Assembly (NCBI GenBank): GCA_036852015.1
Contig: JAANDG010000390.1
Coordinates: 62,001-126,000, forward strand
Length of the DNA: 64,000 nt
From: Pelodera strongyloides
Taxonomy: Eukaryota > Nematoda > Chromadorea > Rhabditida > Rhabditidae
Direction of reading: 5' to 3'
Shown here: piece after piece, positions 1 through 13,020 of the stretch
Layout of the letters: each line of letters opens with the position of its first letter
Position numbering within the stretch: position 1 is the stretch's first letter
The notes under the pieces: generated by a model
Databases searched by the model: none
Told to the model about the DNA's origin: nothing
The model's input: the letters and a program-made list of their open reading frames with translations, nothing else
Position numbers and translations under genes: made by a program

Positions 1-429
1 TGAAGTTTTCGAGCTAAAATCGGAAAATTATTAGCATAAGTGAAATGACCAGTTTGATTATTACAAAGGCCTTGTTTGAGCATAACCTCTGCATATGGTA
101 AATTTTTTTATAGCAACCGATCCAACTATTGTTCTCTTTTCCTAGTTTTAAAGTAGGATGAAACCCAAACTTACCATTCAAGGACTCTTTTCCACGATAA
201 AATATTGTCCTCTTTTCACATGAGCTAATTTACATATTTAAAGGAGGAGGCTCACGAGATCTAAGTGTACGATTTCTTTCTTCTTATCGACAGATGATGG
301 TATTCATACTGTGCTATGATGGTATTCATATAAAAACAAAAAGTGTACATAAGGGTCAGAACGATGACCGCGTCCCTTTAAAGGAACGCAGTCACGAGGT
401 GTATTTTGAAATGTGTTTGAACGTTAAAG

Positions 430-832
430 TTAAAGAAGGAGGCTCACGACAATGAAGTGCTCAAATGGTTTCCTTTTATCGACAGATGATGGTATTAAAT
501 TCCGAAAGACATACTTTACAAAGCAAAATCTTTTACTTGGAAGGAGTAAATCAATATAAAACTATGAAGTCTATAAAAATTTTGGATCGTAGTAGTGGGC
601 ATGCAAATTTACAAGTCATTTTGCAAGCCGGCAAAAAAATTTGAATGCAAACTATGGAAATCAACTATCTACTACGATCCAAAATTTTCATAGACTTCAT
701 AGTCTTATATTGATTTACTCCTTCCAATTAAAAGCTTTTGCTTTGTAAAGCATGTTTTTCGGAATAATACCATCATATTTCGATAAAAGGAAACCATTTG
801 AGCACTTCATTCTCGTGAGCCTCCTCCTTTAA
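430..832. mobile_element. TTAA-bounded fold-back element, family D copy 1
   Basis: The two ends TTAAAGAAGGAGGCTCACGA and TCGTGAGCCTCCTCCTTTAA are inverted, and the arms of about 170 bp stay complementary through GGATCGTAGTAG. TTAA at both borders suggests a piggyBac-type nonautonomous element. A truncated relative lies at about 238-330. Confidence 0.8.
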
Positions 833-874
833 AGTGGTTTGAACGGATTTTCGAAAACGAAAACTACAGTGAGG

Positions 875-1180
875 AAACTTGGCCGGTGCGCGGCCAACAC
901 TGGGCCCGAAAAAGGTGGACCGCCTACACCTCGCCTACGCCTCGCCCATACGGCTCGACAGACACAGAAAAGGTGGGCGGCTGGTGCGCCTGGTGCGGGC
1001 CTGGTGTAGGCGTGGTGTAGGTGAACTAAAATACACACGAAAGTTGAAGATCGCGTCCTCAGGCCTACACCAGGCCCAGCCTGGGCCGGTGCGCCGCCCA
1101 CACCACGCCAGGAATGGGTGGGTCGGCCGCCATGCCTGGGAACACCCGTTGTTTGTAGGCCGCGCACCGGCCAAAGTTTC
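875..1180. mobile_element. GC-rich inverted-repeat element
   Basis: AAACTTGGCCGGTGCGCGGC at the left is repeated in inverted form at the right (GGCCGCGCACCGGCCAAAGT). The inside is also self-complementary, with GCC/GGC and CACCAGGC runs. Long open frames across it on both strands come from its GC content. It stands out from the AT-rich surroundings. Confidence 0.75.
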
Positions 1181-1410
1181 GCGTTGTACATTCCAACGAA
1201 AAACAACATAATTAGAATAAAAAAATTCGTTCCGATCAATCAATCACTAGACTTCAACCATGCCTCAGCCCTCAGCCTCACTCGCTCACTCGCTTTCATA
1301 GGTAACATCAAATAACCACCACGACTGGTTGCATGTGCCAAGTTACAACTATTTTTAGAAACTCGTGTGCACAAACAATCTGGGGTTTCTTTAAAAGCTC
1401 AGGCGCAAGC

Positions 1411-1831
1411 AAGCCCACGTATGGAAAGTTTTCCCTACTTTATCTGAGCTAAATCTCCCGTATTACACAAACGGGGTGCGGCTGCGAAAACCGTTTTGCA
1501 TAATATGTAAAATTGGGGAAGACATTTGCGAAAGAAGATCCACAGTTCGTTAACGTACTCAGCACCCAAAAATAGCTAAAAGGGGTTTCTGGACGTGCAC
1601 TGGGTTGAAAACCAAAACAAATATGTTAACATTGATTAAATCAATAGCCAGAAGCATTTTACTATGCAACACACCGTAGTTTAGGTGTTTAGGCTCCGAA
1701 ACGCATTTTCAGCTCAAAATGCGGTACATTTCTGAAAATCTTCTTTGGCGAATATCTTCCCCAATTTTGCATACTAAGCAAAACGGGAGACTTATCACAG
1801 AAAAATTGGGGAAAACTTTTTTACGTGGGAC
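1411..1831. mobile_element. Fold-back element with CCCACGTA ends
   Basis: CCCACGTATGGAAAGTTTTC at the left pairs with the right end AAAACTTTTTTACGTGGGA. Inside, CCGTTTTGCATAATATGTAA with AATTGGGGAAGA pairs with TCTTCCCCAATTTTGCAT and GCAAAACGG. No coding capacity is visible. Confidence 0.65.
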
Positions 1832-2618
1832 TGTGCCTTTAAATTATGATTCCTTGACCGATTTGAGCATTGTTTTTAGATTAAATTTTGATTTCATGGT
1901 TTTTAGATTGAACTTTGCAATTGTTTGACCACCCCTTCCGCCCGGACGACTTAACTAATTCGCTTTAAAGGGCCGCAGTCAGTACAAAATCATATTTTTC
2001 TTCGTGTGTCGAGTGTAGTAAAGAATAGAGAAACATACTTTACCAAAACGGAATAATTTGAACTCCAACTCTTACCTAGTTAACGTGTTAATTAGTTACC
2101 TAGTTAGTTAGTTAATTGAATTACCTAGTTGGCAATAATAATAAGATTTAGTAACAATAATTACTTATGCCCTGAAGCTGAAACGTTGTAAGTTGTGTTT
2201 CAACGGCGCGCAATGTTAGCCCCGCCCCCTAGGGTGCACAGAGACACAACCAACCAACCAACCAACAAACAGACATTCTTCCACATGTTTTTCAAATTTT
2301 ACTTATTTGGCCATAATTTTGGTTAAAGTTGATATTTTTATCTGAAAATTTCGTAGATAATCTAAAATATGCTCGTTTAACTAACTAGCTCGAAAGAATT
2401 TCATTTTTTCGTCTAGGAACAAATTCAGGGTGGAAACTGGAAAAAAGGGCTCTCTGATGTAACCCAAACTATGTTAGCGCTATCGCGCTAACAAAGGAAA
2501 TTACGATAAATGTCAAAACTTGCTATTGGCAGGAAGAAACGTCAGAAAAGAGTAGGACATCATTTAATATAAACCAACCTTAGTGCTAGAGTAAATATCT
2601 TTCGGAAAGCCTACTTAC
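1832..2618. other. Stretch without a recognised gene
   Basis: The sequence is AT-rich with short simple repeats: CCTAGTTAGTTAGTTAATT near 2097 and (CAAC)n near 2247-2271. The missing 3' exons of the Turtle-like gene were sought here on the minus strand but none could be supported. Confidence 0.5.
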
Positions 2619-5600
2619 CAATTCCGAGTATTGTTTGTCGGAGGCGTAAGTGTATCTGTATTCTACGCGGTAAGACATTGCACCGTCCATTTTGTCCCAG
2701 TGTAATTCATCTTCGTTTAGTGACAATTGTGAGGGAGAGGAGAGATGAGAGCATACTATAACATGGAGAGACTACAGTATGACAAAGGACATATAAAACA
2801 TAGCGTATGTATTATTACTAAACCGCATCCATGATAATATCAAAAATGGTCAGAGTTAACAGTAGAACCATACACGTGAGCTCTTTTTTTACGAGCGATA
2901 TTACTGTAAAACCTCATATTTATTCAAAATCAAATTCAAAAAAACTTAAGTGAAAGATTGAATGTATTTCAATAACATTTATATAAATAATTTTTAAATC
3001 TAAATCCTACCTTTTTCCTCCATTTGACTCGAATTCGTTGACCCTTTTTCATTTTTCGATTCGACAATCAAACGGAAACGTGAGAATTTCGAGAGATCTA
3101 TTGTAATTGAAAGGTTTATTAATTAAAATTGTATTTTCATTTTCCGCATAATTACTGAACTTGTAGGGGATATGTTTGGAACTAACACCGCGAGGAAAGC
3201 TGAACAAATAGGGGGATAATAGCCAATGTTTCAACCAACACATGAAGGCGACTAGAAAAAAGTCCTCACAATAAACAATAAGGATATACCCACGAGAAAA
3301 AAGTTTTTTTTAGAAATTTTTTTTTTAGAAATTTTTAGAAATGTTACTGTGAAAGAATTTTAGAAATGTTACTGTGAAAACCGCATTGTTTGAAGCCTAG
3401 AACTCACAGAGTTATTCCACGGCAAACAGTTCGTCCAGGTACCGTAGTCAGAAGCAATTTTTGCGCTTTTAGGGCACAAGAGTTTTGGAAACGCTTTTTT
3501 ATAATCGTAGGAATGGTAGAGAAGGAATGCGTATGGACGGTATAAACCGTAAACACGTATTTTGACGTTGCTGACTACGGTACCTGGCCGGACTGTTTGC
3601 CGGGGAATAACTCCGTGAGTTCTAAGCGCAAAGAAATGCGGTTTTCACCGTAACATTTCTGAAATTCCGGACATTCTTAAAACGTAAATTCAGGAAAACT
3701 TTTTTTCTCGTGGGCCTCTCCCTAGATTTGTAGGTTCAAAAGCCGGAATGGCCCACTTTTGCAGCCACCATACACGTGTTATTCCACTAGAAATAGACAC
3801 TCCCTCTCTCTCGTTGAATACTTTTGAATACTGAAATTACTTCGCTAAAATACAAAAAAGGCAACCTTTCAATTGGGTCCTAGCTTCTAGGGCCCCAATC
3901 CGGCCACTCTCCGTTGGGTCGTCCACATTTGTAAAGTAAAGAGAATAGGACTGAGATGAACCACCATCATACCCTAAAATTAAAGAGTTTCAGAATAATA
4001 TTCGTTTTATACCTTACTCTGACCAAGTACGGTAGGCACCATCGAAAAGGAAGGCCCGCTCTCAGCACGGCGAAGGCCTGCCTACAGCCAATGTCTCACC
4101 CTACGTTTAGAAGGTTTGCAAACACTGAGACTGAGTGTTACAGCCAACTCATACGAAGGTACAGTGCACTATTCTGTGTGCTTGGGAGTAGCTTCCCCGG
4201 GGAAATCAAAGTGAATAAAATATCCCCAACCTGGTGTCCACTCCACTGAGAGTCCATTTTCACCCACACAATTCACTGTTGTGATTTCAGCTGGCTGAGG
4301 ACGGGAATTCTGAAAATCAATAATAATATTCATAGAATAATCGATATTTTCATTTCTTTGTAACCTACACATGTAGATTATTTATATCTTCCACTGATAT
4401 TTCCCATCGTTTCTCACGGAGATGCGCTTTTTTGTTGAGTTTTATAAATATGCAATATTCAAAATTTTCCAAGGTATTTAACTGGCAACAGATCCGAATA
4501 ACTGAATATTCAATGCAAATGCACATAGCTAATTCCTAGGGCCTTGTAAATAGTTTTTTTTTGTTAAAAATGTTAATGGTAGAACAAGCGCATGTCCATA
4601 CCTGTACAAATAGTCTCATATTTGTTTTGATAGTAGCAGCAGAGTTTGTGATAACACAAGTGTACAGCCCGTGATCGGAATGAGACACAGAAGAGAGCGA
4701 CAACTTGGAGGAGGTGATTCTGTGCTAAATAAGTCACCATTGATTATACAAATAAATGACACTGATGAGATTCGTGGACTGATTTTCTTGGTTGACGTTC
4801 TGAGGCCGGTTTCACAAAAATTTAACTCCGGGGTAGGGACCCTTACCCAGCCTCGCGAGAGAGAAACCCATTTCACAAAAATTTAACCCGGGATAACTTT
4901 ATCCCGAGCAGGGGTAAAGTTAACCCGTGACCTCTCTTTCCAAGCCAAACTCGGGGCAGGGTTAACCCGAGTCCGGACTCGGGTTAAAGGGTCAGGCCCA
5001 TTTCAGGTAACCCCTATGTCTGACTAATCGATATTTTTTAACTATACCATTAATTAAGAAAGATATCTACGCGGATTTCCAGGAAAGAAGCGCCATTCGT
5101 ATAAATATTTTTTATTATTCATACCCATACACAACTATATACCGTAGATTGTAGGCGTGCAATATAGAATGCAAGTATGGACAAACGTGCATGCACGAGC
5201 TCCAATTTTTTCGGCGATTTTTTTTTTCGTTTTTCTTTGACTTGTTTGTTTGCTCTCTGATTCGTTCTGTGTTTTTTCTCGTGTCTGTTTGTTTATTTAT
5301 TTATTTATTATTGGGAAACTATGTTGGATGTGACTACACGCAAGTTCCCGAATCGTTGCATTCGCTGTTAACCATCTCCGCTTTTTGTATTCCTTTTCCC
5401 CCATTTTATTACATTTAGTTATTTTGTTGCTTCTTGCAGGGGGTATGCACGTTTCGGCAATGGCGAATACTCATGTTGCTAGATGATGGAACATTAACAA
5501 CGAGATGCAGGTTGGATTATTTTCTTTCTAAAACCGGTTTTATTTGAGGTTGTATAATTTTTGTTTACATTTTTATGAAAATTGTGTGGATTTGTTTTAT

Positions 5601-8600
5601 CACACCTCTTATACACCTCTTATACCCAGGCCTGAAACGTAGAAAAAGTAATTGCGGAGCTCTTTCGCTTGTTCAACATTGATCAGCGCTCTCCTTTTAT
5701 ACCCGAAAGCCCTCTTGAGCTATTCTGATTTTCTTTGCCGGATCCGTTACAAACCAACGTTTCTCCTTTATATAAGGAGACTTGTTAGTAGTCTTAGTGA
5801 TTAACATACGTTTTCTTTAGACAAACGACACTAATTGAAACTGGCCCCGGACGACGATTGAGTGGATTGAGGAATGTTAATGGCGTTACAACGAAATAAG
5901 TCGTCCGAGTAGAACACGGTGAGTGTGAATTCAAAAATATTGTTTTTTTTTCTGCTAAACCAAAACATGTATTGAAGTGGAATACCGGGGGCTTTTTTGT
6001 AATGCATCGTGCATAGTTAAATTATTGCGTATTTATGCAAAGTTGCTCGAGTTTAGCTAGCTTTTTATTCTAATTATGTTCATTTACAAAGGCACGAATA
6101 TTTGTGTACTCGATGCGTTTCAAAACCCGCCCCTGTTTTCGCTTTAATCTTTTTAAATAAGCCTCAAATTGTATGTGGTCCTTTGTTGTTTTTTTAGTTG
6201 GGATGATGTATAGATGTATGTAAGGAGCCGCTTGTTATAATTTGAGAACTATCCTCAGTTTTTAAACATTCATCAAGCTTTCAACCGCATGTTAGATAAT
6301 TATATTCACATGTATTCAACGTAAAATCCGGAGCGATTTTCAATAGACATTTGCACAGCACAGTAATTTTGCAAGTTGCGTTACAAACAAGGAATGTTGT
6401 TAGTTGTTATTAGGTAGTTTTTGTATGTATCGTTGTAGGATCGATTTGGAAACAGCCGACTCTTGTCATCCTCATCCTGAATGCTGTGAAATTGATTGAA
6501 CTGGGAAGGAGTTGGACAATGGAAGGTATCCGTGCCGTGATATAATAATCTAAATACTGTGTTTTATTTTGTGATTTTCTTTGTACAAAGTATAATTACA
6601 CGTAGTTTACTTTTAATCTTGAACGCAGCTTGAGGCTTGAACGCTAAACACTGGCCGTATTTTAAAACTTGTGATAGACAACCGTATTTCCATCTTTTCA
6701 TGTCTTTGTCAGAGGTAGTTGAACTATACATTTTTGTCATCTTTAGTTGTGTTGGGAAATCGGTTCGTTGTGTTTATTAGCAATCCGACCGGGAATCATT
6801 GTCCATTAGTTCTTAGTCCTGATTTTATCTTCGGTTGTTTACAACTTTCGTACATGAATTAAAAGTACTCTGCCCACGTTATGGTTAGGGAACAAACTTA
6901 TACTCAAGTAATGTATCATATTATAATAACAGCTTTACTTTATTATACCTTCCAGCTTTTCGGTCGATTATTCCCACTGATGCCGTTTCTTATCGGTTAT
7001 GTTATTGTGTTTTCCAATCAAAATTTTTATTATGTGTATTTGTAAACATGTTCTCTTCAATAAACTATTCTCCTACTGTCTTATGTTACCTGGTATTATG
7101 TGCTGCTTAATATATAAACACGTGTTATGTTTTTGGATTGCTAAGTAAAATCACCGGGTCGCCCCCATTTTTGAGCCATCTGTTATAAATGAAAACAATT
7201 CGTGGATAATGGGAAAACAATAAATGTTTTCAGTTAATGCTCTATTCCCATATTAATATGCTCCTTATTCCTTACTTCACTAGTCACTAGAAATTTGATT
7301 TACCAAGCTTTCCATTAAACCCCACGTATCACCGCTTTTTTCGTTTTCCACATCTTGTTGCCTAAAATGGACCGGGTGCATGCACGTGTGTGACGTGTTT
7401 GCACCACTTGCATTCTATATTGCACGCCTACAATCTACGGTATATAGTTGTGTATGGGTATGAATAATAAAAAATATTTATACGAATGGCGCTTCTTTCC
7501 TGGAAATCCGCGTAGATATCTTTCTTAATTAATGGTATAGTTAAAAAATATCGGTTAGTCAAACATAGGGGTTACCTGAAATGGGCCTGACCCTTTAACC
7601 CTGCCCAGCTCGCACAAAGAGTTTTGCTGGCAATATTTGGTAACGAAATGCAATAAGAAAGGTCTTAGAAGTGTATTTAATGTATATTTATGTATTCTTT
7701 ACATTTTTGAAAAAGAACTATAATTTGAACATACGAGAATTAAATATTTCCCATATTTTTTGTTTAATCGTCACAGACAAAAAATGTATATAATAATTAA
7801 TAATAATACCTAAATATACTAGTAGTTTACCTCTCCTTTCTTATATAACAGATAAGTAGAAATTCAGAGTGCCGTATTGGTGTATGCAATCATGAAACCC
7901 ATGCACGGTGCCAAGGTTGCATAATAAGCCACAGTATCATGTTTTTCTTATAAACTACCCAAGCTTTGCTACAAACTATGCGCCTAAAAAGATAATACGT
8001 GCTCGATAAGGAATCAAATAAGCTGTTATAGGTAAAACAAATTAAAATGCATAGTTTATTACCAAACTAAGCTTTTCACTCTTTATCATTACCTTATTGT
8101 CAAGCTTTTTATTCAATTGCTGCTAAATACTCAGACTAGAAACTAGAAGCGACTTTAGCCTTTAATTATGCCCTTCCTTACACATCACATACAAATAATT
8201 CGAACACTTTGCTAAAATCGAGTATAACAAACATTTTGGCCGACTTTGGCTGCGTACTCAGCACAACGTTGTATTTCAGGATGCGCAGCCAAAGGGAGAT
8301 TGCCGGGTTAGCCGCCCTGCGGCGGTAAATCTTTGTGAAATGGGTGGAGGGTTAGCAGGTTGGCTACCCCATGGGGTAGCCGCCCTGAGGATAAAGTTAA
8401 CCTATCCTAACCGGAGTTAAATTTTTGTGAAACCGGCCTCTGGTAAAAATTCCGACCAGCCCCTCAGAATACGATAAACAAAAGAGGATCGTATTGCTCT
8501 GACGATTTTTATGTGTAGTGCAAACTAGCAATTTTTCCTTATATAATGCAGCCCATCAGAATCAAAGTGTATTAAAAAAATTTATTTACCTTATCGCGAA

Positions 8601-11600
8601 CCCAATACTGTATCGGTACAGGATCGCCGAATCCCGAGCATTCTACTTCCACATTAGACCCCTCTTTCGCGTAAACGTTTGGAGGAGGCCGTGACATAAA
8701 CCTGGGAGGTTCTGAAAATAGGTACAGGTATTGGGAGAGTTACGAACATTCACCGCCGATTAACTCCTATAATGTATAACACTCTAACAATCTATAACAG
8801 TTTAAAACTGATTAAAATGGACCCTTTACCGAAGATTCAACGTTGTGCTTAAGTTTCATTTTAGTCATAGTCCTAAAAATTGAATATACGTATATCGTCC
8901 ACTAGCCTGTTCGCGCACCACTGGCTCAGTACTGGCGCGCCATCGGCCTAACTGTTTGTGCGACACTGGAATAAACCAATTTCCTACCAGCAACGATAAG
9001 ATGTATTTCGAACGCATCGCTTTCTCCAACCGAATTCGACGCCTGACACACATAAACACCCGAGTCGGCGTCCGAAGCACTGGGGATAACCATGTGGGTC
9101 TAAAGAAAATGTTAAGGATATTGAAAATTATGCTAATCTCGAGGTCTCGAGCTACACGTGCCAGTCTTCCAAAGGAAGTTCACGTGGTGTCAGCTATTTA
9201 GAGGTAGTCGACCTAGTAGTGCAGCGCGTTTTTTTTCTTGATGAAATTTTTTCGCGGAATCCTACCTGCGTCGTTGTGCTGATATACTTCCCATCCTTTG
9301 ACCATACAACCCTCTCAACTGCTGGTTGCGCATCGGACGTGCATTCAATTTGTATCCGCCCACCGATTCCGATAGTGTACAAACGACGATTTGTGGCCAA
9401 CACTACTGGGGCATCTGAAACACAACCACGTGCCAAATCGCTTGAATAATCGTTTGTATCTTGATGTTTTTCTACACATAAACCTTCAAAACCTGTTCAA
9501 CCAGATTATTCAATAAAATATTTGCTTAAAGGAGGAGGCTCACAAGAATGAAGTGCTCGAATGGTTTCCTTTTATCGAAAGATGATGGTATTAAGTATTA
9601 AGTTCCGAAAGACATGCTATACAATGCAAAAGCTTTTAACTGGAAGGAGTAAATCAGTATAAAACTATGAATTCTATCAAAAGTTTGGATCGTAATGGGG
9701 TTTGCAAGTATGCCCGATTTTCCTTGCAAGTGTCGAAAAATTTACCGTATCTTGGCACTACACGAACATATCTACAGGCAGTTTTTACGACCGATCGCCA
9801 CGGGACCATTTGTCCGACAAACGATTTGCTTTGTTGGCGGATTTTCTATAGTGTGGATGTGTCAAAGTTACGGTAAATTGGTGTAAAAACCACACGATTT
9901 TGCGAATTGATACTTGCAAGGAAAACTCGCGGTTTTTGGCATACTTGCAAACCCCATAAAAAATAGTTGATTTCCATAGTGGGCATGCAAATTTTGTGCT
10001 GGCTTGCAAAATGACTTGTAAATTTGCATGTTTAGCTTTGAAGTCTACCTTGCATACGATAGGTTATTTTATTTGACTTCGAGTTCTTAGATTAATTAAT
10101 TCCTCCAAACTAAAGCGCTGAACCTCATAATACTTGTTTTTTTGGAAGATAAACCCATTATCCTTCGATTTTCGATGAAAGGAAACTAATTGAGCACTTC
10201 ATTCTCGTGAGCCTCCTCCTTTAATTTTCTAAATAATAAATGATTGTCATCGAATAATATTATAAACCTTACAATTCACTAATAGGAAGGCTGATGCCGT
10301 CGTTGGTTCTCCCCTTGCATTATCTGCTTCACAAGTGTACCATCCACTATCCCCTCTATGTACAGAACGGATTGATAAATCACCGCCCTGGAAATTTAAA
10401 TATTCAAAGGAAGAATGGCGTTTTGGACAATTACTCATTGGGCCGTGCATAGTCAGTCAATCAAGATATAATTATTCAAAAAATTCAAGAGTGAATTATG
10501 AGGCGATTAGTTTTTCGCTGTTCTACGAAAACGGACGTAATGTCCTGACACTATACCCTTGAATCTTGAATGGCAAAATAGTGTAATTTAAGGTAAAATA
10601 GTGTGTAGTGCACTTAGGGACTTTGGGGTGATGCCATGAGAAAATTAATGTACTACAGATTTTCTTTTGAACATGACCTTTTAAAATGATTATTCCGTTT
10701 AATTCAATCTATGTGAAACTGTACCTGCACTTCGCTCCGCAAACCCACTTCGGTCATTTTAATCGGGCGTCCGTTGCGTTTCCACGTGTACATTATCCTA
10801 AATATATCCAGGTCCTTGTACATATACATATACTGGGATAGTAATATTGAGTATAACTTTCCTTGTTGCGGTTTCGCATGACACAGCTTCGGATAAAGGT
10901 ATATAGTAAAACAAAGTTATTCACAATATTTATGTAAGACAACTATGTGCTCCAACGCGACTACGAACACCATATTGCATAACTAACGAATTCAATAAGG
11001 GGTAAATAATATGGTATATAACCAAAACTGTTATAGAACCTGTCCGGAAACGCCGTTGCATGACAATGCCAAAACAAGCTCGATCCCTCAGTTACTGTAC
11101 GATTTTGAGGCGCAAAATCGATTTTGGTCGGTTCTAAAATAAAACTACGCTATAGCATAGCATGTTTGTATTCGGAGCTACTGGCCCTAGCCCGAAGACG
11201 CCGAGCTATTTGTCATCTGGAACTCGCCGCCTAGGCCATATTCACCACTCAATTCCCCATGGGGAATTCCCCGTCTTTTTCTCTGCGTGTCTCACATTAG
11301 AATGCTATTTTCTGTCCCCAGGGAATATTTCCCCAAGGGAATCGGAGTGGCGAATGTGGCCTAAGGAATCAGGACCTCTGCGATCAAGTCATAAGCTTTG
11401 AACAATGAATTGAACCTCCCTTGAATAAAGGAGCACGGTGGCGTAAAAGATTATTTGTTTATTTAAGTGCTACTCATGTTCGTTATTTAACATTGTACAA
11501 TGGACTTACGTTCAAAATGTAGTATCAGCCTGGATCTCACTTCTCCTGCAGAATTTGCTGCGTTGCAGATATACTCGCCCTAAATGAAGGTATTTTTTCC

Positions 11601-13020
11601 GAAGACGGTCAGCAAGTGGTCACCAAATGGTCTCTAATTGGTCTTTAAATGGTCGGTGACGGGTTAGTAATAATGTCAATCAACGAACCTGATCATTGCT
11701 CTGAAACCGATTTATATGCAGTGAAACATTGTTGCTGATGAGAGATTCGCTCTAGAAAAGGAGGCAATTACAGTAAGCTTGTGAATGTTCAAAGTAACAC
11801 CACCGTGTATAAGCGGTGGGGGAGATTGTAGAATCACGCACAAATGTGCTCATTACCGCATACTGCACTCAGCCCTTTGATCTCTTTTTGTTTGTGATTT
11901 AAGAAACACCTTTTAAATTTTACTGGGACGCAGTCGTTTCATATTGTAACTCAGTACATGTATGTGAGAGTGTGCACTTATGTGTAAAATTATATATGTA
12001 CCTTGGTCCACGTAACTTCAGGAGGTGGTATTCCATCAGCCATACAGTTAACATCAAATGATGAAGAAGGTAGTAAATATTCGATAGTTCCGTCAACGGG
12101 AGAAGAAATCATGGGCGGGGCTGAAGAGTAGTTATTAATTAATTATATTATTAATTTTCTACTCGAGCTCCGTGTTACTCCTCATGCGAAGTTCTCTAAG
12201 GAGAGCGTTTTAACGTGTATCTATATGAGTGTCATGTCCATTGTTATGTGTACCGGCCAGTTTTTAAAACGCATCGTGCACAGCTGAATTCTTACGTATT
12301 TATGCAAAATTGCTCGAATTTAGCTGGATTTTATTTATGGTCATTTGCATAAGCTACATAGGAATGCTTGTGTAATCGATGTGTTTCAAAAACAGGCCGG
12401 CATTTCGCTTTAAAATAAAGTTAGAGTTTAAAACGTGAATGATTACCATTGACAACCAATGTGATCGGAGGTCCATACTCTGAGGAAACGGGTCCTTTTG
12501 TGAATGCGGTGATTATACACTGATAAACGCCTTGATCGACTGATTCTACTGAATGTACAGTGAGTCCAAGCGAAGAGGACTTGGCAACTCGACCTAAAAA
12601 GTAATTATGTACTCCATTTCGCATGCGCACAATGATGAAAGAGTTGCACACATATGGCGAAAAAGTGTGCGCTGCGAAAAACAAATGTAGCTCATTTTTT
12701 TGATACGCTGTTCCATATAAAACCCTTGTCACCCTGGCGCGCCTCCAGCACATCATAGGAGCGAAATTGTCTCTGCCGCACCGCACTGGCGCGCAATTTT
12801 TGTGCGGCGACAGCGCCAATGAGGTTTCAGGGTGTACCGGCTCTCACCTAACATCTCCGGTGAAGGGTGTCCCTTCTGTTCGCCAAACGCACTAAATATC
12901 AAATGTCCGTCCTTTCTCCATTCTAATGTGTATTTCATGTCCGGAGGCTGGGGAAGACCACATTCAAGAGATACACTCCCACCCTGTTTACTCCACTCCA
13001 CACGCATATTTTTTGTGAAA
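2619..13020 (-). CDS. tutl: Turtle/IGSF9-like Ig-FN3 adhesion receptor, spliced, 3' partial
   Basis: Members of this family are single-pass neuronal surface proteins with five Ig and two FN3 domains that act in dendrite, axon and synapse patterning. Exons read on the minus strand are: Ig1 12848-13020 and 12447-12593; Ig2 12002-12120, 11689-11751 and 11510-11579; Ig3 about 10858-10890, 10725-10797 and 10273-10387; Ig4 9266-9414 and 8988-9099; Ig5 8590-8711 and 4602-4724; FN3 start 4231-4309; FN3 segment 2619 to about 2754. Each Ig shows the Cys, Trp and D-x-G-x-Y-x-C residues, for example SVDQGVYQC, HRGDSGWYTC and DADSGVYVC. Ig1 carries HLIFSAFG and PEMLG, and the Ig5/FN3 junction reads PQPAEITT then LSVEWTPG, both close to IGSF9. 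The last exon ends in a GTAAG donor, so the FN3 remainder, transmembrane segment and cytoplasmic tail lie beyond the left edge or were missed. The order of domains makes the family call firm; the Ig3 5' exon boundary is uncertain. Confidence 0.85.
3289..3713. mobile_element. Fold-back element with CCCACGAGAAAAAAG ends
   Basis: The left end CCCACGAGAAAAAAGTTTT is the inverse of the right end AAAACTTTTTTTCTCGTGGG. Arms continue through AACCGCATTGTTTGAAG and AACTCACAGAGTTATTCC, which pair with the right half. The left arm contains a direct duplication of TTTTAGAAATGTTACTGTG (about 3331 and 3357). Confidence 0.75.
5440..5899 (+). CDS. Spliced ORF carried inside the 3.6 kb fold-back element
   Basis: Exon 5440-5510 (after CTTGCAG, before GTTGG) and exon 5821-5899 (after TTCTTTAG) join in frame to give VCTFRQWRILMLLDDGTLTT followed by RCRQTTLIETGPGRRL and a stop at 5897. 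A further donor at about 5920 and an acceptor at about 6439 suggest a longer transcript with 3' exons, and an AATAAA lies at about 7060. An alternative reading joins an ATG near 5320 (MLDVTTRK) to the first exon in another frame. The protein is not recognised; it may be a captured host fragment or noncoding RNA. Location between inverted arms is the main context. Confidence 0.25.
5972..6147. mobile_element. Family A element (degenerate), nested
   Basis: The ends resemble TTAAAGCGAAATACCGG and the inverse GTTTTCGCTTTAA, with the family's GATGCGTTTCAAAA near the right end. Several mismatches make it one of the older copies. It sits inside the 3.6 kb fold-back element. Confidence 0.6.
9526..10224. 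mobile_element. Family D element copy 2, interrupted by a family C element
   Basis: TTAAAGGAGGAGGCTCAC at the left and GTGAGCCTCCTCCTTTAA at the right match the copies at 430 and 59505. The element is split by a family C insertion (9696-9956). It lies in the Turtle intron between the Ig3 and Ig4 exons. Confidence 0.8.
9696..9956. mobile_element. Family C element, nested in family D
   Basis: The ends are TGGGGTTTGCAAGTATGCC and its inverse ending TTGCAAACCCCA. The arms include TTACCGTATCTTGGCACTAC. A close copy with the same ends is at 21049. Confidence 0.8.
11233..11362. mobile_element. Family B element copy 1
   Basis: The ends AGGCCATATTCACCACT and AGTGGCGAATGTGGCCT are inverted. The centre carries the shared CGTCTTTTTCTCTGCGTGTC and CCCCAGGGAATATTTCCCC blocks. 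It lies in the Turtle intron between the Ig2 and Ig3 exons. Confidence 0.8.
12247..12412. mobile_element. Family A element copy 2
   Basis: Inverted ends (ACCGGCCAGTTTTTAAAACG and AACAGGCCGGCATTTCGCTT) surround the shared GAATTCTTACGTATTTATGC block. The left TTAA end is eroded. Confidence 0.7.

Larger units (their letters stand above)
4803..8439. mobile_element. 3.6 kb fold-back element with 3-bp CTG target duplication
   Basis: Termini are AGGCCGGTTTCACAAAAATT at 4803 and its inverse ending at 8439. Both are flanked by CTG (4800-4802 and 8440-8442). A second pair of inverted arms, about 200 bp, lies at about 4975-5180 and 7395-7610; about 650 bp of unmatched sequence separates the inner and out right arms. 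The unique centre carries a spliced ORF and a degenerate family A copy. The 3-bp duplication and AGGCC ends suggest a PIF/Harbinger relative, but no transposase was seen. It lies in the Turtle intron between the two Ig5 exons. Confidence 0.85.

Noticed and set aside
829..1243. Three overlapping open frames of 102-136 codons on both strands
   Set aside because: They lie in a GC-rich inverted-repeat element; the lack of stops follows from base composition and the frames mirror each other.
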